Positions 50,039-62,663 of a stretch of DNA of 64,000 nt are shown piece after piece; position 1 is the first letter of the stretch; the number at the start of each line of letters is the position of its first letter. A program made the position numbers and the translations under genes. Where the stretch lies: contig OX326958.1 in NCBI GenBank assembly GCA_946800325.1, positions 17,326,992-17,390,991 of the forward strand. Direction: 5' to 3'. This stretch comes from Luzula sylvatica. Its lineage: Eukaryota > Streptophyta > Magnoliopsida > Poales > Juncaceae. Under the pieces are notes generated by a model that did no database searches, was not told the DNA's origin, and saw only the letters and a list, made by a program, of their open reading frames with translations.

Positions 50039-52141
50039 ATGGTAAGTACCCGTACAGGACGCGGAGGACGAGGACGTGGCCACCATGCTATTCGATATGA
50101 GGAGCCCGATATGGAGGCGCCTAATATGGAGGAGCCGTATCAGGACGAGTCCATGCATAACGCGAATATCGAGGAGCCGAATATCGAGCCGAATATGGAG
50201 GAGCCGAATGTCGAGCCGAATATTGACCTGAACATGGATGATGACGATGATGATGACGATGACAGTACCGAGCAAGATACAGCAGCAGAAGAGGATGATG
50301 CCGAGGCGAGAGCCTTGCCGATACGCCCCACTCGTTCACGGTACATTTGTTCCGAGATTACCGAGCATACACTGCCACTTGTGCGGACAGGGAAGACGTT
50401 TATGGTTCCGATTCCAGGTAGATATGTATTTTTTGATTATTGCATTTTTTATTTTTTGAATACTAATGTAATATGATTTCTTCATTCAGGTGACTATTGC
50501 ACGAAACCACCTTGAGACTTGTCTTATTTTTTGAAGTGTTACAACGTGGGGGGTTGGATTCGTTGGCCGTTGTGGCCCGAGGATAACAGACGTATGGTTA
50601 TAGGCGAGATGATGGTATATATATATTAATTCCATTCATTTCTTGAAATATTTTTAAGTTTGGTCGATTATATTTAATTTTCGAAAATAAATAATGTAGA
50701 AACGTTATCACTGGGCTCCAGGCGAGGATGCAGTTCAATGCGAAATTCATTTAAATTCTTGGGCTGCAAAACATTGGAGGCACATCACGACGCGTGCACG
50801 AGATGATGCAACAGAAGTTCTTGGACCGGACAAGAGGAGGTGGATCCGGTCGGATGCGGCTATAAATCGGTCCAAGCCGATTTGGTGCACGGCTGTTGCG
50901 TGGGTTAATATGGTGCATACTTGGATCAACGATGCGCGATGGATACAGTCATTTGCTCGGAACAAGATGAATAGAAATAAAAGTTCCGAAAGAGGCCATA
51001 GCACTGCCGGATCGATTTCTCTCGCCGCGCACAAGAAGAAAATGGTACTAATTTGTCAATAATTTTTGGTCTATTTAATATTAATATATGAACTGTCAAA
51101 CAAGAGGAGCAAAATCCGGGATCTAAAATCGGATTCCTTGATGTACTTAAGAGGGGGGAGGTTCGTAAGCAGCGTGCTCCTGGAGGAGAAGTTCAGTACG
51201 TCGATGCGAAATCGAAGGCAATAATGGTAATATATTTGCTTATATTTTAAGTCTGATTTTAAATTTCATTATATAAGTATTTGAATTTTGTTATTTTACA
51301 GATGGTGTATGATGCACGAATGAGGGAGAAGCACGGTCCGGAATGGTTCGAGCAGCATGGAGACAACACACATGATTGGATGGCCGTGTCAGGAGGGAGG
51401 GCTCACGGACATTTCTATGGGATTGATTCCATCGTCGATCCGAATTTGTATAAAACACCGATAACACCAAGTTGGGGCACGGGAGGAGCTAGCTCGTACG
51501 TACCAGCGGCAGAGATTGGTGAGCTGCGGAGTCAACTCGCCGAGGAAAGAGAGAGGACTAGGAGGCTTGAGATGCAAGCTGCAGAAGATAGAGAGAGGCG
51601 TGTTAGGATGGAGGAGCACATGTTGGCGATGCAGGGTAACATTACTCATCTGATGTCTCAGTAGAGTCGTCAGCAGGTAAGTAGGTTTTGCTTGTAAATA
51701 ATTTTATATTCAATTAGTTTCATATTGAAAATATACTATGTTTTTAAGGGGCAAGGATCGGGATTATCTCCGGCAGGATCGGGTGCAGCACGGTACGACG
51801 GATCGGGACGGACGAATTATTCGGTAGGGACGGACTTACAGAACTTGATCAGGTCTCCACTTCGACAGCCGATGAACATGTCCCAGATGGATCGGATGCA
51901 GTCGCAGCAAACGCAACACACTCCGACGAGATATCAGCCGACGTCCTCGTCACAGCAGATGCCGTACCGCCCCATCCCGTCGTCTTCGCAGGCGAATAAT
52001 TGGACGGTATATCTTCCAATTTAATGTTTCTATATATATAAACTTTCAACATGTCATTACAATTTGTGTCTCTTGTAATTTTAGGGCGTGTTGGGATGTC
52101 CGTTTTTCCCGCGCGATGATGACGAAGCTATGAATTTCTAG
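50039..52141 (+). CDS. TNPA-like CACTA accessory protein (plant transposase Ptta/En/Spm), two premature stops
   Basis: Seven exons can be joined by phase: 50039-50417, 50490-50614, 50700-51044, 51107-51226, 51302-51676, 51749-52006 and 52085-52141, about 552 codons. The N-terminus is acidic, with imperfect NMEEPN repeats and a run of Asp. Exons 3-4 carry the plant En/Spm transposase_24-like region (KHWRHITTRARDDA, RNKSSERGHSTAGSISLA, GFLDVLKRGE). Exon 5 has a charged coiled coil (EERERTRRLEMQAAEDRERR), and exon 6 is Gln/Ser-rich. Stops TGA at 50513-50515 and TAG at 51662-51664 interrupt it although the splice sites beyond them are intact. In En/Spm, TNPA binds the subterminal repeats; that role is inferred here. 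Confidence 0.78.
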
Positions 52142-52789
52142 AGCTACGATTTGGTTTGTTAATTTGTGCGTTGGATTTTATGTTTGTGTATTTGGTTGTA
52201 TGTTTGTGAATTTGATTGTATGTTTGTGCGTAGGATTTGTGTGTTAATTTTCTGGGATTTGTGTTGTGGAATTTGCGCGTAGGATTTATGTTTGTGAGTT
52301 TGTGTATTTGGTTGTTTGTGGAAATTGCGCATAGGATTTATGTTTGTGAGTTTGTGTATTTGGACGTATGTTGAGTTTGTATATAATAATATTAATTATT
52401 AATTATTTATATAATTAATAATTAATATAATTATTTTTATAATTTATTTTTAATATAATAGATAATTAATAATTAATAGAATTTTAAAATTAATATTATA
52501 TAAAATTATTTATATATATTAATTATGAATTATTTATATAATTAATAATTAATTATTTTTATAATATATAATAAATATAATTTCTTTTATTAATTATTTC
52601 TATAATTTAATATTAATATAATAGATAATTAATAATTAATAGAATTTTAAAATTAATATTATATAAAATTATTTATATAATTTGTAATTAATATTATATA
52701 ATTAATTATGTATATTAATTATTTATATAATTAATATTATTTAAAATTATTTATATATATTAATTTCTTTTATTAATTATTTCTATGAT

Positions 52790-53060
52790 TTGGGTCGTCC
52801 CGCCCTATTAATTAGTCTTATTGGGTCGGCCGGCCCCAATAAGACGTACTGATTTGACTCTTCTGAACCTGTCTGACTGAGGTGTACTTATCTGCCTTGT
52901 AGGGTCGGCCCACCCCACTAAATGCCGCCCCAAAACCCTTATAGGGTCGGCCAGCCCCAGATAGGAACGCAGGCTTTAGGGACGCCCTTTTTGGGTCGTC
53001 TGGCTGCCCCAAAATCCTTTAGGGACGGTTTTCAGCCCTTATTGGATCATCTTTGGCTGC
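52790..53060. repeat. CACTA 3' subterminal repeats
   Basis: Several copies of GGGTCGGCCNGCCCC-type words are present in both orientations, the counterpart of 44090-44440. Fewer and more varied copies occur here than at the 5' end. Confidence 0.75.
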
Positions 53061-53373
53061 CCCAATAGTTGTTATGTGTTGTAGTGTTTTGACCAAAATA
53101 CTCTTCTATTTTCATATGCTAAAAAATTTCAGGACTTTTTAAAATTAATAAAAAATAACAATTTTTTTAATTACTACATATGTAAATAGAGGAGTATTTT
53201 GGTCAATTTTTTTTTAACACTATTCATTGTTACTTTTACCCTCTGTAGGGCGGTGGGGGTATTTGAAAATAAAAGTATGATAGATGATTTTTTTTTGGAG
53301 TTTCCAAAAATATAGAGTTTTTTTACAATATCCAAAAAAATTAGGATTTTTTTGAAAATTTTCCTTTATAATT

Positions 53374-54333
53374 ATGAATTATTGGTGAAGAATATCTTGA
53401 ACTCGTGAAAACTAGCAATAAAATCACTCTCAGGTGTTTTTTATGTTTGAAAAATTGAAATATTGCTTTGAAATAAAAACTACACAACCTAAGCATGCAC
53501 CGAACACCTCATTAGGGTTTGTATTTAAATAAATAGACTTGTTTAGTGTTTGGTCGTTGAATTAACGGTCAACTATTTTACCTTTTACATATTTACCCTT
53601 CTAAAAATCCAAAATATCATATTTACCTTTTTTTAAATAAAAAAAATCATATTTACCCAAAGAGTATAACAATGTAATCTCATATATACTAATATAAACA
53701 CAAAAAATACATGAATAAAATTCTAAAATATAATCATTCTACTATTCTCAAATGACAAAAACAAAAATGTAAAAAATATTATTAAATCGTAGGGCGTGAT
53801 TTCTTCTTGTCGAGTGTGTAAGGGTACGTATGTTATTTTTATTATTGAGAGGATAAATATGATATTTTATTTTTAAAGAGGTAAGTATGATATTTTGGAA
53901 TTTTAGTTTTAGAAGGGTAAATATGCAAAGGATAAAATAGTAATTTTAAATGTTGATCGTTAACTTTAACGGAGAAATCAGATGGTTCTTAATTTTTGGG
54001 CAAATACGATATTTTAGATTTATGAAAAGGTAAATATGATATTTTAATTTTAAGATGGGTAAATATAATGATAATTAGATTATGTTTTTTTTGAAAATAG
54101 ATGAACAATTTAAGTACCAATAATTATAATATAAAGAATGTAGAAAAAAAAAACTGTTTATAAATGCAAAATAGGATCCATCGAGGCCAATTTTCCTTGA
54201 AAGGAAAAAAAAACATTTCGCAAAGTAACAACGTTTCTCGCATCACGTAAACATGAAAAGATTCGAATTGAAGCAATAATATGTCTATTAAACCAATAAT
54301 CAAATAGAATTAATACTGCTCTTTACATCTCTT
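53374..54333. other. Gene-free AT-rich stretch
   Basis: Degenerate phrases such as GGTAAATATGATATTTT recur in both orientations (about 53590-54060), suggesting another decayed inverted-repeat element. No gene is seen. Confidence 0.4.
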
Positions 54334-57300
54334 TCAGTTAATGCTTTTAGAGGCCTCGTCGAGTGCTAGGCTTAGGTCCTGTGCTACTTCTGACATTGAT
54401 GGTCTGAATTCAGGTATTTGCTGGAATTTATTATTTTATTATAGTCAGAACTTTATATAATGCTAATAGTCGAGATTGATCATTATAATATTATATGCAC
54501 GACTCACCTGTATGCAACGACTAATAATATCTGCAATTCGCGACAGAGATCTAATCGAAAACTTTCCCGCAAGAGATACATCCACCATTTTTACCAATTC
54601 ATCAATATCGTGAAGCCGAGAAGCAGCCCATCTTACAAGATGCCTCTCAGCTCTCGGGCGTGAACTGTGCCAACAATATTTAGCATTTTGTAAATCAAGT
54701 ATAATTGAATATAAATATTATAGAAACACGGGTAATTAATATTACCTATCATATGGTTCACGCCCTGTAAGGAGTTCAAGCATCACAACACCGAAGCTGT
54801 AGACATCGCTCTTATCACTCCATAATCCCGATTCAGTAACTTCTGGGCCGTTGTAACTCAAAGCATGAGGACAATATGACTACAACATAATTAAGGGTCA
54901 TTAACAATTATTAACATGTTCCATAAACTTGCATTAATTAGCTATATACTTGTGGCTCTGATTCAGAAAGACACGAAGCCAAACCACAACCGAAAGCGCC
55001 AACATCTAAATCATCATCTAGAAGAATATTGCTTGTCTCACAACGCCAATGAATAACTTGTTTCGTTGCACCCTCTTGGAGATGCCTTCAGATTCACGCA
55101 AGATTTTTTAAAAAAAAATTTACGTTCGATTAATTTCACATTTTCTAAACTTACTGTAAAACTCGAGCAACTTTAAGGGCAACTCGAACGCGAGAAATCC
55201 AAGAGTGAACACTTGTTGTAGACTCATTGCGAGAATGTAGAATGTCATGCAATGTTGTTTCACTGAAATATGTATAAACAAGTAATCTCTGCTCGTATTC
55301 TGCGCAACAGCCGACTAGTTCAACGATGTTAGGGTGTTTCACTTCCGAGATACACTCCACCATCGTCATAAAATCATCGATTGATATCTTCATGTCGATC
55401 TTCAATACTGCATATAACTGGAGGCAAAATTTAATCCAATTATTTTTATTTGCTAAGTAAACTAGAGGCTTACCTTTCGATCCTGATGCTCTGCTAGATA
55501 AACTTTTCCAAAACTACATTCTTTGATCAAGTTGTCGTCGCTGAAGCTGTTAGTATATTGCTGAAGGGAGGCTACAGAAAAAGAGGGGATGTTTTGTATT
55601 TTTGTATTTATTACTATTTCTGGATTGATTTGGGTGGCATCATCGATCGGGAGTGATATCGCGTCCTCCAAATTTATCTTTTCTTCTCTTGATTTTTTAG
55701 CAACTTCTTATCATAAACAATATGTAACAAAATTTATTAATTCACGCACATTAGAATGAAAGGAATAAGTTTAGATTACCTTGACTTATTTTGGTACTTG
55801 ATATTGTAGTATTAGCAAAATGAGGCTTGTTGGAGCAAAAATAATTGTTATTTTTGGCTGATTTTTTGTCTTTCAAATGTGATACGATAAATCGTGCCAA
55901 TAACATCAGAATGACGAGGGAGCAGGCTATGATCATGGCATAAGCAATTGCTTTTTGTGCGGAAACTTTCTTTTTCTGATACAATGGCTTCAATGACGTA
56001 GACGGTGGATCAGAAAGAGGAGGAGAAGCATTGTGCGGTAGTTGCGGAGGATTATCTATACCAGGGCTTGATGATGGAGAAATTGTGACATTTAGGGGGT
56101 TACCACCACTCCTATAATTAACGAAAAAATTGTCGAATTCATAGTCCTGTTTTATGACAAATTAATAACTAACAAAAAAAAATTATCTCAGGTAAAGGAT
56201 TTTTCTTACTGGAAATTTGGGATTGTAAGCAAGTTTGTAGGGATAGATCCTGAAAATTGGTTATTTGCCACATTCCTGATGATACAATGTAAAAAATAAT
56301 TGAATAAATTAACCAAAGGTTTAAAATAATGGAAGTTGTAATAGATGATAAAAGGGAAAAATCTGAGTACAATTCTTTCAAAGGAAGATTTTTCAAGACA
56401 TCAAGAGTGCCAGATAACTCATTCTTTTGCAAATACCTGCAAATAAAATTGTAACTCATCTACTAAATTGGAATTTAGACATTTAGATTTGATTAAATCA
56501 TTATAATATGAAGATTGAAGATATCTCACAATGTAGCAAGGGAGGTCAAGTTTTGCAGTGAAGTTGGTAAATGCCCACTCAATTTGTTGGCAGACAAATC
56601 CCTATTTCAATTTCAGCATAATACTGTTTAAAGCCCACATAATCATAAAATACTAAACAAGAACTTAATTGGGCTGTCCTAAAATAAAAGGGAGCCCAGT
56701 ACTTTGCTCAAAAAAGAGAGAGAGCCCAATGAACTCTCATTCAGATACTGAGTCATGGAAAAAAAGTTCACAATACCATGGAGGTTTGTTTACAAATATC
56801 TAGTTGATTATATTTGTTCTTAGTTCTTCCTCACAAAACAAAAATGGTAATTTAACGAAATTAAGAAAAAAAAGATGATGGAGAGCTCAACATACAAGTT
56901 TACAAGTCGCATCATTGGTTGAAAAGAATCTGACAATCTTCCGGTTAACATATTTCCACTAAGAGACCTATCGAGCCGAATAAAATGAGCACAAAATAAA
57001 TTATGATCCTTATCGACAAAATCATTTGTAAAATTCAAAGAAATAAAAGATTGAAGACACAGGGACATTAAAATAATACAAGTTTTGTAATGCCGAAGGC
57101 CAATTCTCCGGTATGTCGCCACCAATATTGTTGTTGCTCAGGTCCCTAATTGTGCAACACCATTAGTAGAAAATTTTATTTGGAGAACAAAGAGAGAAGA
57201 TTAATTATATTAGACTGAAAGATTGATGTACAATATGTTGATTGAGGTGAAGTTAGCCAAAGAATCGCCGAGCTTCCCTCCAATGTTTAAACCGACTAAT

Positions 57301-57700
57301 ACTCTGATATATATTGTTCATGTTTTCATACATATAATCGATGAATACTAATTAAATTGAGATAGATTAGAGGGTATTAGATTTACGTACATCGTGGTTA
57401 TGCTATTACCGAGACACTGAATGCCTTGCCAGGCTTCCGAGCACGGGTCTCCTCCATATCCACTCCATCCAGATAAAGGCGGGGAACCAAGTGCGTCGTA
57501 TAGTCCGTTTATCGCATAAACTACACATTTATCGAACGTAATTACTTTATTAAAAAAACATTTATAGCGATAATTATAAATAATAATAACAATAATTTGG
57601 CTTAATTACCGTCTTCTGAATTGGTGTAAGTCGAAAAAAATGGCAGCGAAGCGTGCACAACCTGACCAACTACAAGCCACAACACAATGCTCAACTTCAT
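54334..57700 (-). CDS. STRUBBELIG-receptor-family LRR receptor-like pseudokinase
   Basis: Fifteen exons join in phase (57610-57700, 57391-57520, 57232-57303, 57080-57145, 56896-56967, 56530-56601, 56371-56436, 56210-56275, 55780-56111, 55474-55706, 55155-55417, 54950-55085, 54746-54879, 54508-54664, 54334-54420), about 658 residues. A signal peptide ([17 protein letters not shown]) precedes the SUB domain ([19 protein letters not shown]). Six LRR exons of 66 or 72 nt follow, then a Pro/Ser-rich stretch, one membrane helix at about 266-288 and a kinase-like domain. The loop reads [14 protein letters not shown] is replaced by HWR, and DFG is lost (DVGAFGCG), so it should be catalytically dead, as known for STRUBBELIG. 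The family acts at the plasma membrane in tissue patterning. I cannot say which SRF member it is. Confidence 0.88.
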
Positions 57701-57975
57701 CCTTTTGTGATACAAGAAGTTTCTGTATGGCATGAGATTGTTTTATAAAGGGAGTAAAGTAATTAACTTGATAAGAAAAGATAAAATTAAGAAATTGGAT
57801 TATAATTAAAAATGATAATTGTTTTATAAGAGTATGGTGCAAGCTAGTTAATTAAAAGTGGGACTGCATTACGGATCAGCAAGTAAATGTGGAGAAAGAT
57901 AGGACTGGTCAGACCAACCTCATGACTATAACTAGACAAATAGGTAGCTCACACACCTAAATTCATAGTTCATAC

Positions 57976-60900
57976 TTGTTAACCCTTCTTTTCTCACCTT
58001 TCATCACAGGAACTCTCGACTCCTTCAAGCAACTTCAAAATCTAACACATGGAAGCACCCTTGTTTCGACCGCTCAAGTCTTCGAGCTTGGTTTCTACAC
58101 TCTGGGAGAATCAGTATATCTCGGTATATGGTTCATGGTCTGCCCTGAAATGGTCGTATGGGTTGCGAACCGCAATTATCCTCTCAATAAAAGCTCTGGT
58201 GTTTTATCAATCTCTAGTAACGGAATCCTAACCCTATACAGCAACAGCTCCGATATTATATGGTCCTCTAATTCGTCTAGTACAACTAGTCCTACAAGTG
58301 TCCAACTTCTTGACTCAGGCAATTTGGTCTTAACCGATTTAACGACAAATAATCTTTTGTGGCAAAGCTTTGATTTGCCCACAAACACCTTATTACCCGG
58401 TATGAATTTTGGAAAGAAATTAACGACCAGTCAGAACTGGTACCTATCCTCGTATCATACATACGAAGACCCATCAGTTGGTGAATTCCGGTACGAGGCT
58501 GATACACAGGGTAGTCCCGAGTTCTATCTTTGGGATGGCAACAAAATACGATACAGAACTGGTCCATGGACTGGAGTCCGGTTCAGTGGCATACCTGAAA
58601 AGACTACCTATTTGTATTTGTTTAGTTTCAACTTTACATGGAATCAAGATGAAGTGATACATGTATTTTACAACAAACCTGATTATGTCTCTATGGTCGT
58701 GTTAAATGAAACTGGTTTCGTGCACCGGTTGGTATGGGACCCGAGTGCCCTATCATGGAGAACATTTTGGTTCGTACCAAGAGACCCATGTGACTACTAT
58801 TCCCAATGTGGCCCTTACGGTTTGTGCAATGTGAATGGTGCACTGATTTGTGATTGTTTGTACGGGTTCGTACCGGAATCAGCTAGTCAGTACATGAGAA
58901 ATACATATCAAGGGTGTGTAAGGAGAACCAAATTGGGTTGTATGATCGGGGGTGATGGGTTCTATAAAGTTACTGGGGTGAAACTACCTGACACGCATAA
59001 TGCAACGGTTGATCGGAATCTTAGTTTAGATAAGTGTAGAGACAAATGCTTACAAAATTGTTCGTGTACGGCTTACGCGGATGTGGGGGGGAGTGGTTGT
59101 GTCATTTGGACGGGTGATTTAATTGATACAAGGTTTATTGACGGAGGACAGGATCTTTATCTGAGAGTTGCACGCTCCGAAATAGGTACCTTTTTATTTT
59201 CAGTTTAATTTCAAGTTTTTATGATTTCAGCTTTTGTTCTAGCAAGTTGATTTCGGTGAAACTTGATTTGTGGGTTGTTCATTTGAAAAGAAGAAAAGTT
59301 TGAAGCCTGAGATAAATTTTTAATTCACAAGTTCGGAACTTATTTATGTTATTATAACTATTTAAATTATTATCTTCAAATTTTTGTTTAAAATTAAGAA
59401 ATGCTAATGTCTTCAAACATGGATACTTGTCAGATGTTGACACATGAAAGGGACCATTTCACTAAAAAAATCAAGAACTATTAATTATCCTTTGAACACT
59501 TGAAAGATGATTTTTTAGAATTAATTTCTGATTTATGCCCATTCACTGTTTTAATCCTCACGTCTTTTTCTGTTGAATAATAAAGTGAATTTAGTTATGG
59601 GATACAATGCATTCAGGTTATCAATGGTATTTATGTATTTGAGTTAGTGGGGCTAGTGGATCAATGATTCATATTTATTTGCTATGCGTATATGTGTTAG
59701 TGAGGTTAGTGTAAGCATTGTATTTAGCCTATACAGGATCGGTCCGTACATTCGGAGACCCCAAACGACAAAAAAATATTAATATAGTTACTCATAAATT
59801 ATAAAAACGACAAAATTATGATTATAGTTAAGACATAAATAATAATAATTATTATTAATTGAATTATTAGATATATGCTACAAAAATATGTCATCGTTTA
59901 TTAAATACTTGTTCATGCATTTATTTGAAAATGTTCTTGAAATATCACCTAACTAATTTCTATAAACAAAGATATGTCATCGTTGTAAACAAAAATTGTA
60001 ACATGAATTATAGTTTTTATTTTTTTTATAAAAAATAAAGTTCTCCCAATTTAAATTTATATTTAGTAAACAAATTTAATATCGAAGTCATGTCTAATTC
60101 CTTGTTTTATTTTTTCCTAATATTTCCTTTTTATTTTCTTTGCTTTCCTATAATTTTTCTTTTTTTTTTCTTTCTAAAAAGTTAATAACTTATTTAAATT
60201 CAAGGGCCTGATTTTTTTTTTTACGATCCAAAGAAGTCGCTTCACCTGCCTTGTTGTAGGGCCGTCCCTGAGCCTATAAATAAGAGAGGATGTCATGTCA
60301 TTTGTGCATCCATGAAAATATCAATCTATTGTATCTCTCTTTCTCTTGTTTAATAAAAAAGTTCATTTCCACTTGTTTCAATCTTTGTTCTTTTACTTTT
60401 GTTATTTCGATCTTGGACTAGTGTGAGTATCGTTACACTATTTGATGACCTCGGTTATCATCACATTTTCTTGTGACCGTTGAAGAGTTTGAACAAAGAA
60501 ATTTTGAGCAATCAGTCAAGTTAAACTCGTTAAATCAGTCCAATTTTCAAACGCGCAAGCGCGAAAGTGTTGTTTGTATTGTATGTCATGTGTATGTTGT
60601 GTCAATTTTAGATTTCAATATTTTATTTGTCGAAACAGGTGCAAACAAAGAACGGAAGACTCATCTAATAACCATCCTCTCGACAGTGATTGCAGTAATT
60701 ATTATATTGGTATTTTCACTCAGTTGTTTCATTTGGAGAAAAAATAAAAGAGAGAACCAAAAAAATAAAACTTACTTTAGATTCAGTAAAGATCACGAGC
60801 TCCCTCTGTTTGATATCGAAACAGTGACTTCGGCAACAAATAATTTCTCAATTGAAAATAAAATTGGAGAAGGTGGTTTTGGAATCGTGTACCAGGTATT

Positions 60901-62335
60901 TCATATATCTTCTCAAATCATAATTATATTCATATTCATGAGAAAATCATCTTATTAATTTATTATACTAGCTAATTTGAAATAATTGTTTTGATGATTT
61001 GGCAGGGTCAGTTACAAAATGGGCAAGAAATTGCAGTAAAAAGGCTTTCAAGTGAATCATCGCAAGGCCTAAAGGAGTTCATGAATGAGGTTCTGTTAAT
61101 TTCCAAATTACAACATCGTAATCTTGTTCGTCTGCTCGGGTGTTGCAATGATGGAAAAGAGAGGATGCTTATTTATGAGTATATGAACAACAAAAGCTTG
61201 GATTTAGTATTATTTGGTAAGTTAAGATCAAGAGGTAAAGCTATATTTCTTTATTATAACAAGTATAATGATAGATGTAAATTATTGGTTTGAATCAGAT
61301 GAAAAGAGGCGTGAATCGCTGGATTGGAAAATGCGGTTGGATATTATTCTAGGGATTGCTAGAGGAGTACTATATCTTCATCAAGATTCAAGATTGAATA
61401 TCATTCATAGGGATCTCAAAGCTGCAAATATACTTTTGGACATAGAAATGGTACCGAAGATTTCAGATTTTGGTACAGCGCGGTTGTTCAGTAGAGATCA
61501 GTCCGAAATAGCCACGCAAAATGTTATTGGAACAAGGTAAATATTAGATTGAAAATTCAGAACTGTTACCTATTATTTTGTTGCCATTTTAATTGGAGAC
61601 CCTATCTTAAATTTGCTTCAAAATTATATATGTGTAGGGGTTACATGTCCCCAGAGTATGCAATGAATGGTCAGTTATCTGTTAAATCAGATGTGTACAG
61701 CTTCGGTGTAATTTTGCTCGAAATAATTAGCGGAAAGAGAAACCTAGGCAACCTAAATCTTCTAGCGCATGTGAGTATTCTCTTTTCTCCTACATAATAG
61801 GAAACCCAAAAGAATATACCTTGTTTTATTTCAATACCAAAATAAGATTACAAATTTGAAATGTTTTTGTAGAAAAAAGCTGATTTTAAAGAAACAATGT
61901 TAAATTTTTTCTTCATCAAAGTTTGAACAAGAGTAACTTAAGTCTAGTAATTCAAAGCCCAAATATATACTGTACTCTTTTTTAAAGCCAACATGTTCTC
62001 TTCTCTTGAATAAACAGACTTGGAAATTATGGACAGAAAACAAGCCACTTGAACTTCTAGACCCACTTTTAACTGGACCGTGTCCCGTGTCGGATCTGTT
62101 GCGGTGCATTCAACTGGCCCTTCTTTGTGTAGAGGAATGTCCTGAAGATCGACCCACAATGGGCTATGTGGTGCTCATGTTGTCGAGCTCGAGTCAAAAC
62201 CAAATTTTACCTGAGCCCAAGAAACCAGTTGTATGTATCAGCATTAGTACCACTAATGGTGCTATAGCAACTGTTTTCAAGTCAGAATGCGGCACGGCCA
62301 ATGGAATTACTTTTACGATGCTTGAAGGCCGCTAG
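57976..62335 (+). CDS. S-domain (G-type lectin) receptor-like serine/threonine kinase, start codon not intact
   Basis: Six exons are clear: about 57976-59185, 60639-60895, 61006-61216, 61299-61536, 61638-61770 and 62018-62335, with agreeing phases. Order: hydrophobic leader ([13 protein letters not shown]), B-lectin domain ([19 protein letters not shown]), S-locus glycoprotein domain, PAN domain ([16 protein letters not shown]), membrane helix ([16 protein letters not shown]) and kinase. The kinase keeps its loop [13 protein letters not shown] lysine (IAVKRL), HRD ([13 protein letters not shown]), DFG ([10 protein letters not shown]) and MSPEYA, so catalysis looks possible. No ATG opens the frame: the nearest in-frame one, 57922, is cut off by a TAA at 57958-57960. 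The gene is therefore either a recent pseudogene, starts elsewhere, or holds a sequence error. Intron 1 contains a hAT element. Confidence 0.85.
59734..60270. mobile_element. Non-autonomous hAT element (537 bp) in intron 1 of the S-domain kinase
   Basis: The ends are CAGGATCGGTCCGTAC and, inverted, CAGGGACGGCCCTAC. The 8-bp repeat AGCCTATA flanks it (59726-59733 and 60271-60278). It carries no transposase and matches the terminal family of the elements at 15260 and 25423. It accounts for over a third of intron 1. Confidence 0.88.
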
Positions 62336-62660
62336 TTAGTGCATCATTCCATGAATTTCATTTGTGGCAATTAGTTAAGTGTAATTTCATCATGTGTTTT
62401 CATGCATCGAATCATTTACATGTATTATGTATATTTATTTTTGTTGGACATCAACATTTTTTAATGTAAATCTCCGGATTGTAATGTGTACTTACTGCGC
62501 ATGTTATTATTGTGGATATGAACATTAATATATTTCTCTGAATCAACCTGTGAAAAATCAAAATTCTTAACAAATAGAAACTCTGAAATTGTCTGCAAAA
62601 TGCATTTAAATGGTTGAGTTAACGCACAAGGCTGGACCCACTTGGGTTTGAATCAATTTT
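62336..62660. other. 3' flank of the S-domain kinase, no gene
   Basis: This is AT-rich DNA with several possible poly(A) signals. Nothing else is seen. Confidence 0.4.
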
Positions 62661-62663
62661 GTT

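Larger units (their letters stand above)
44069..53086 (+). mobile_element. CACTA (En/Spm) DNA transposon, 9,018 bp, near-complete
   Basis: The left end is CACTACAACACAT and the right end is its exact inverted copy (ATGTGTTGTAGTG). TTT on both sides (44066-44068 and 53087-53089) fits the 3-bp target duplication of the superfamily. Subterminal regions carry many GGGTCGGCCCGCCCC-like words. Inside are a TNPD-like transposase gene and a TNPA-like gene, both on the plus strand. Structure is intact, but both genes contain premature stops. The stretches 44441-46459 and 52142-52790 hold only T-rich leader DNA and AT-rich tail. Confidence 0.93.
43917..53364. mobile_element. Older foldback MITE, split by the CACTA element
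   Basis: The left arm (from 43917, GGAAAATTTTCAAAAAATTC) and the right arm (ending 53364) are inverted copies of each other for well over 100 bp. Both include a GGATATYGTAAAAAA segment and a TTATTTTCAAATACC segment. The 9-bp flanks are TTTATAATC (43908-43916) and TTTATAATT (53365-53373). Without the CACTA insertion the element would be about 430 bp. The TSD length suggests a MULE-type MITE. Confidence 0.75.
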
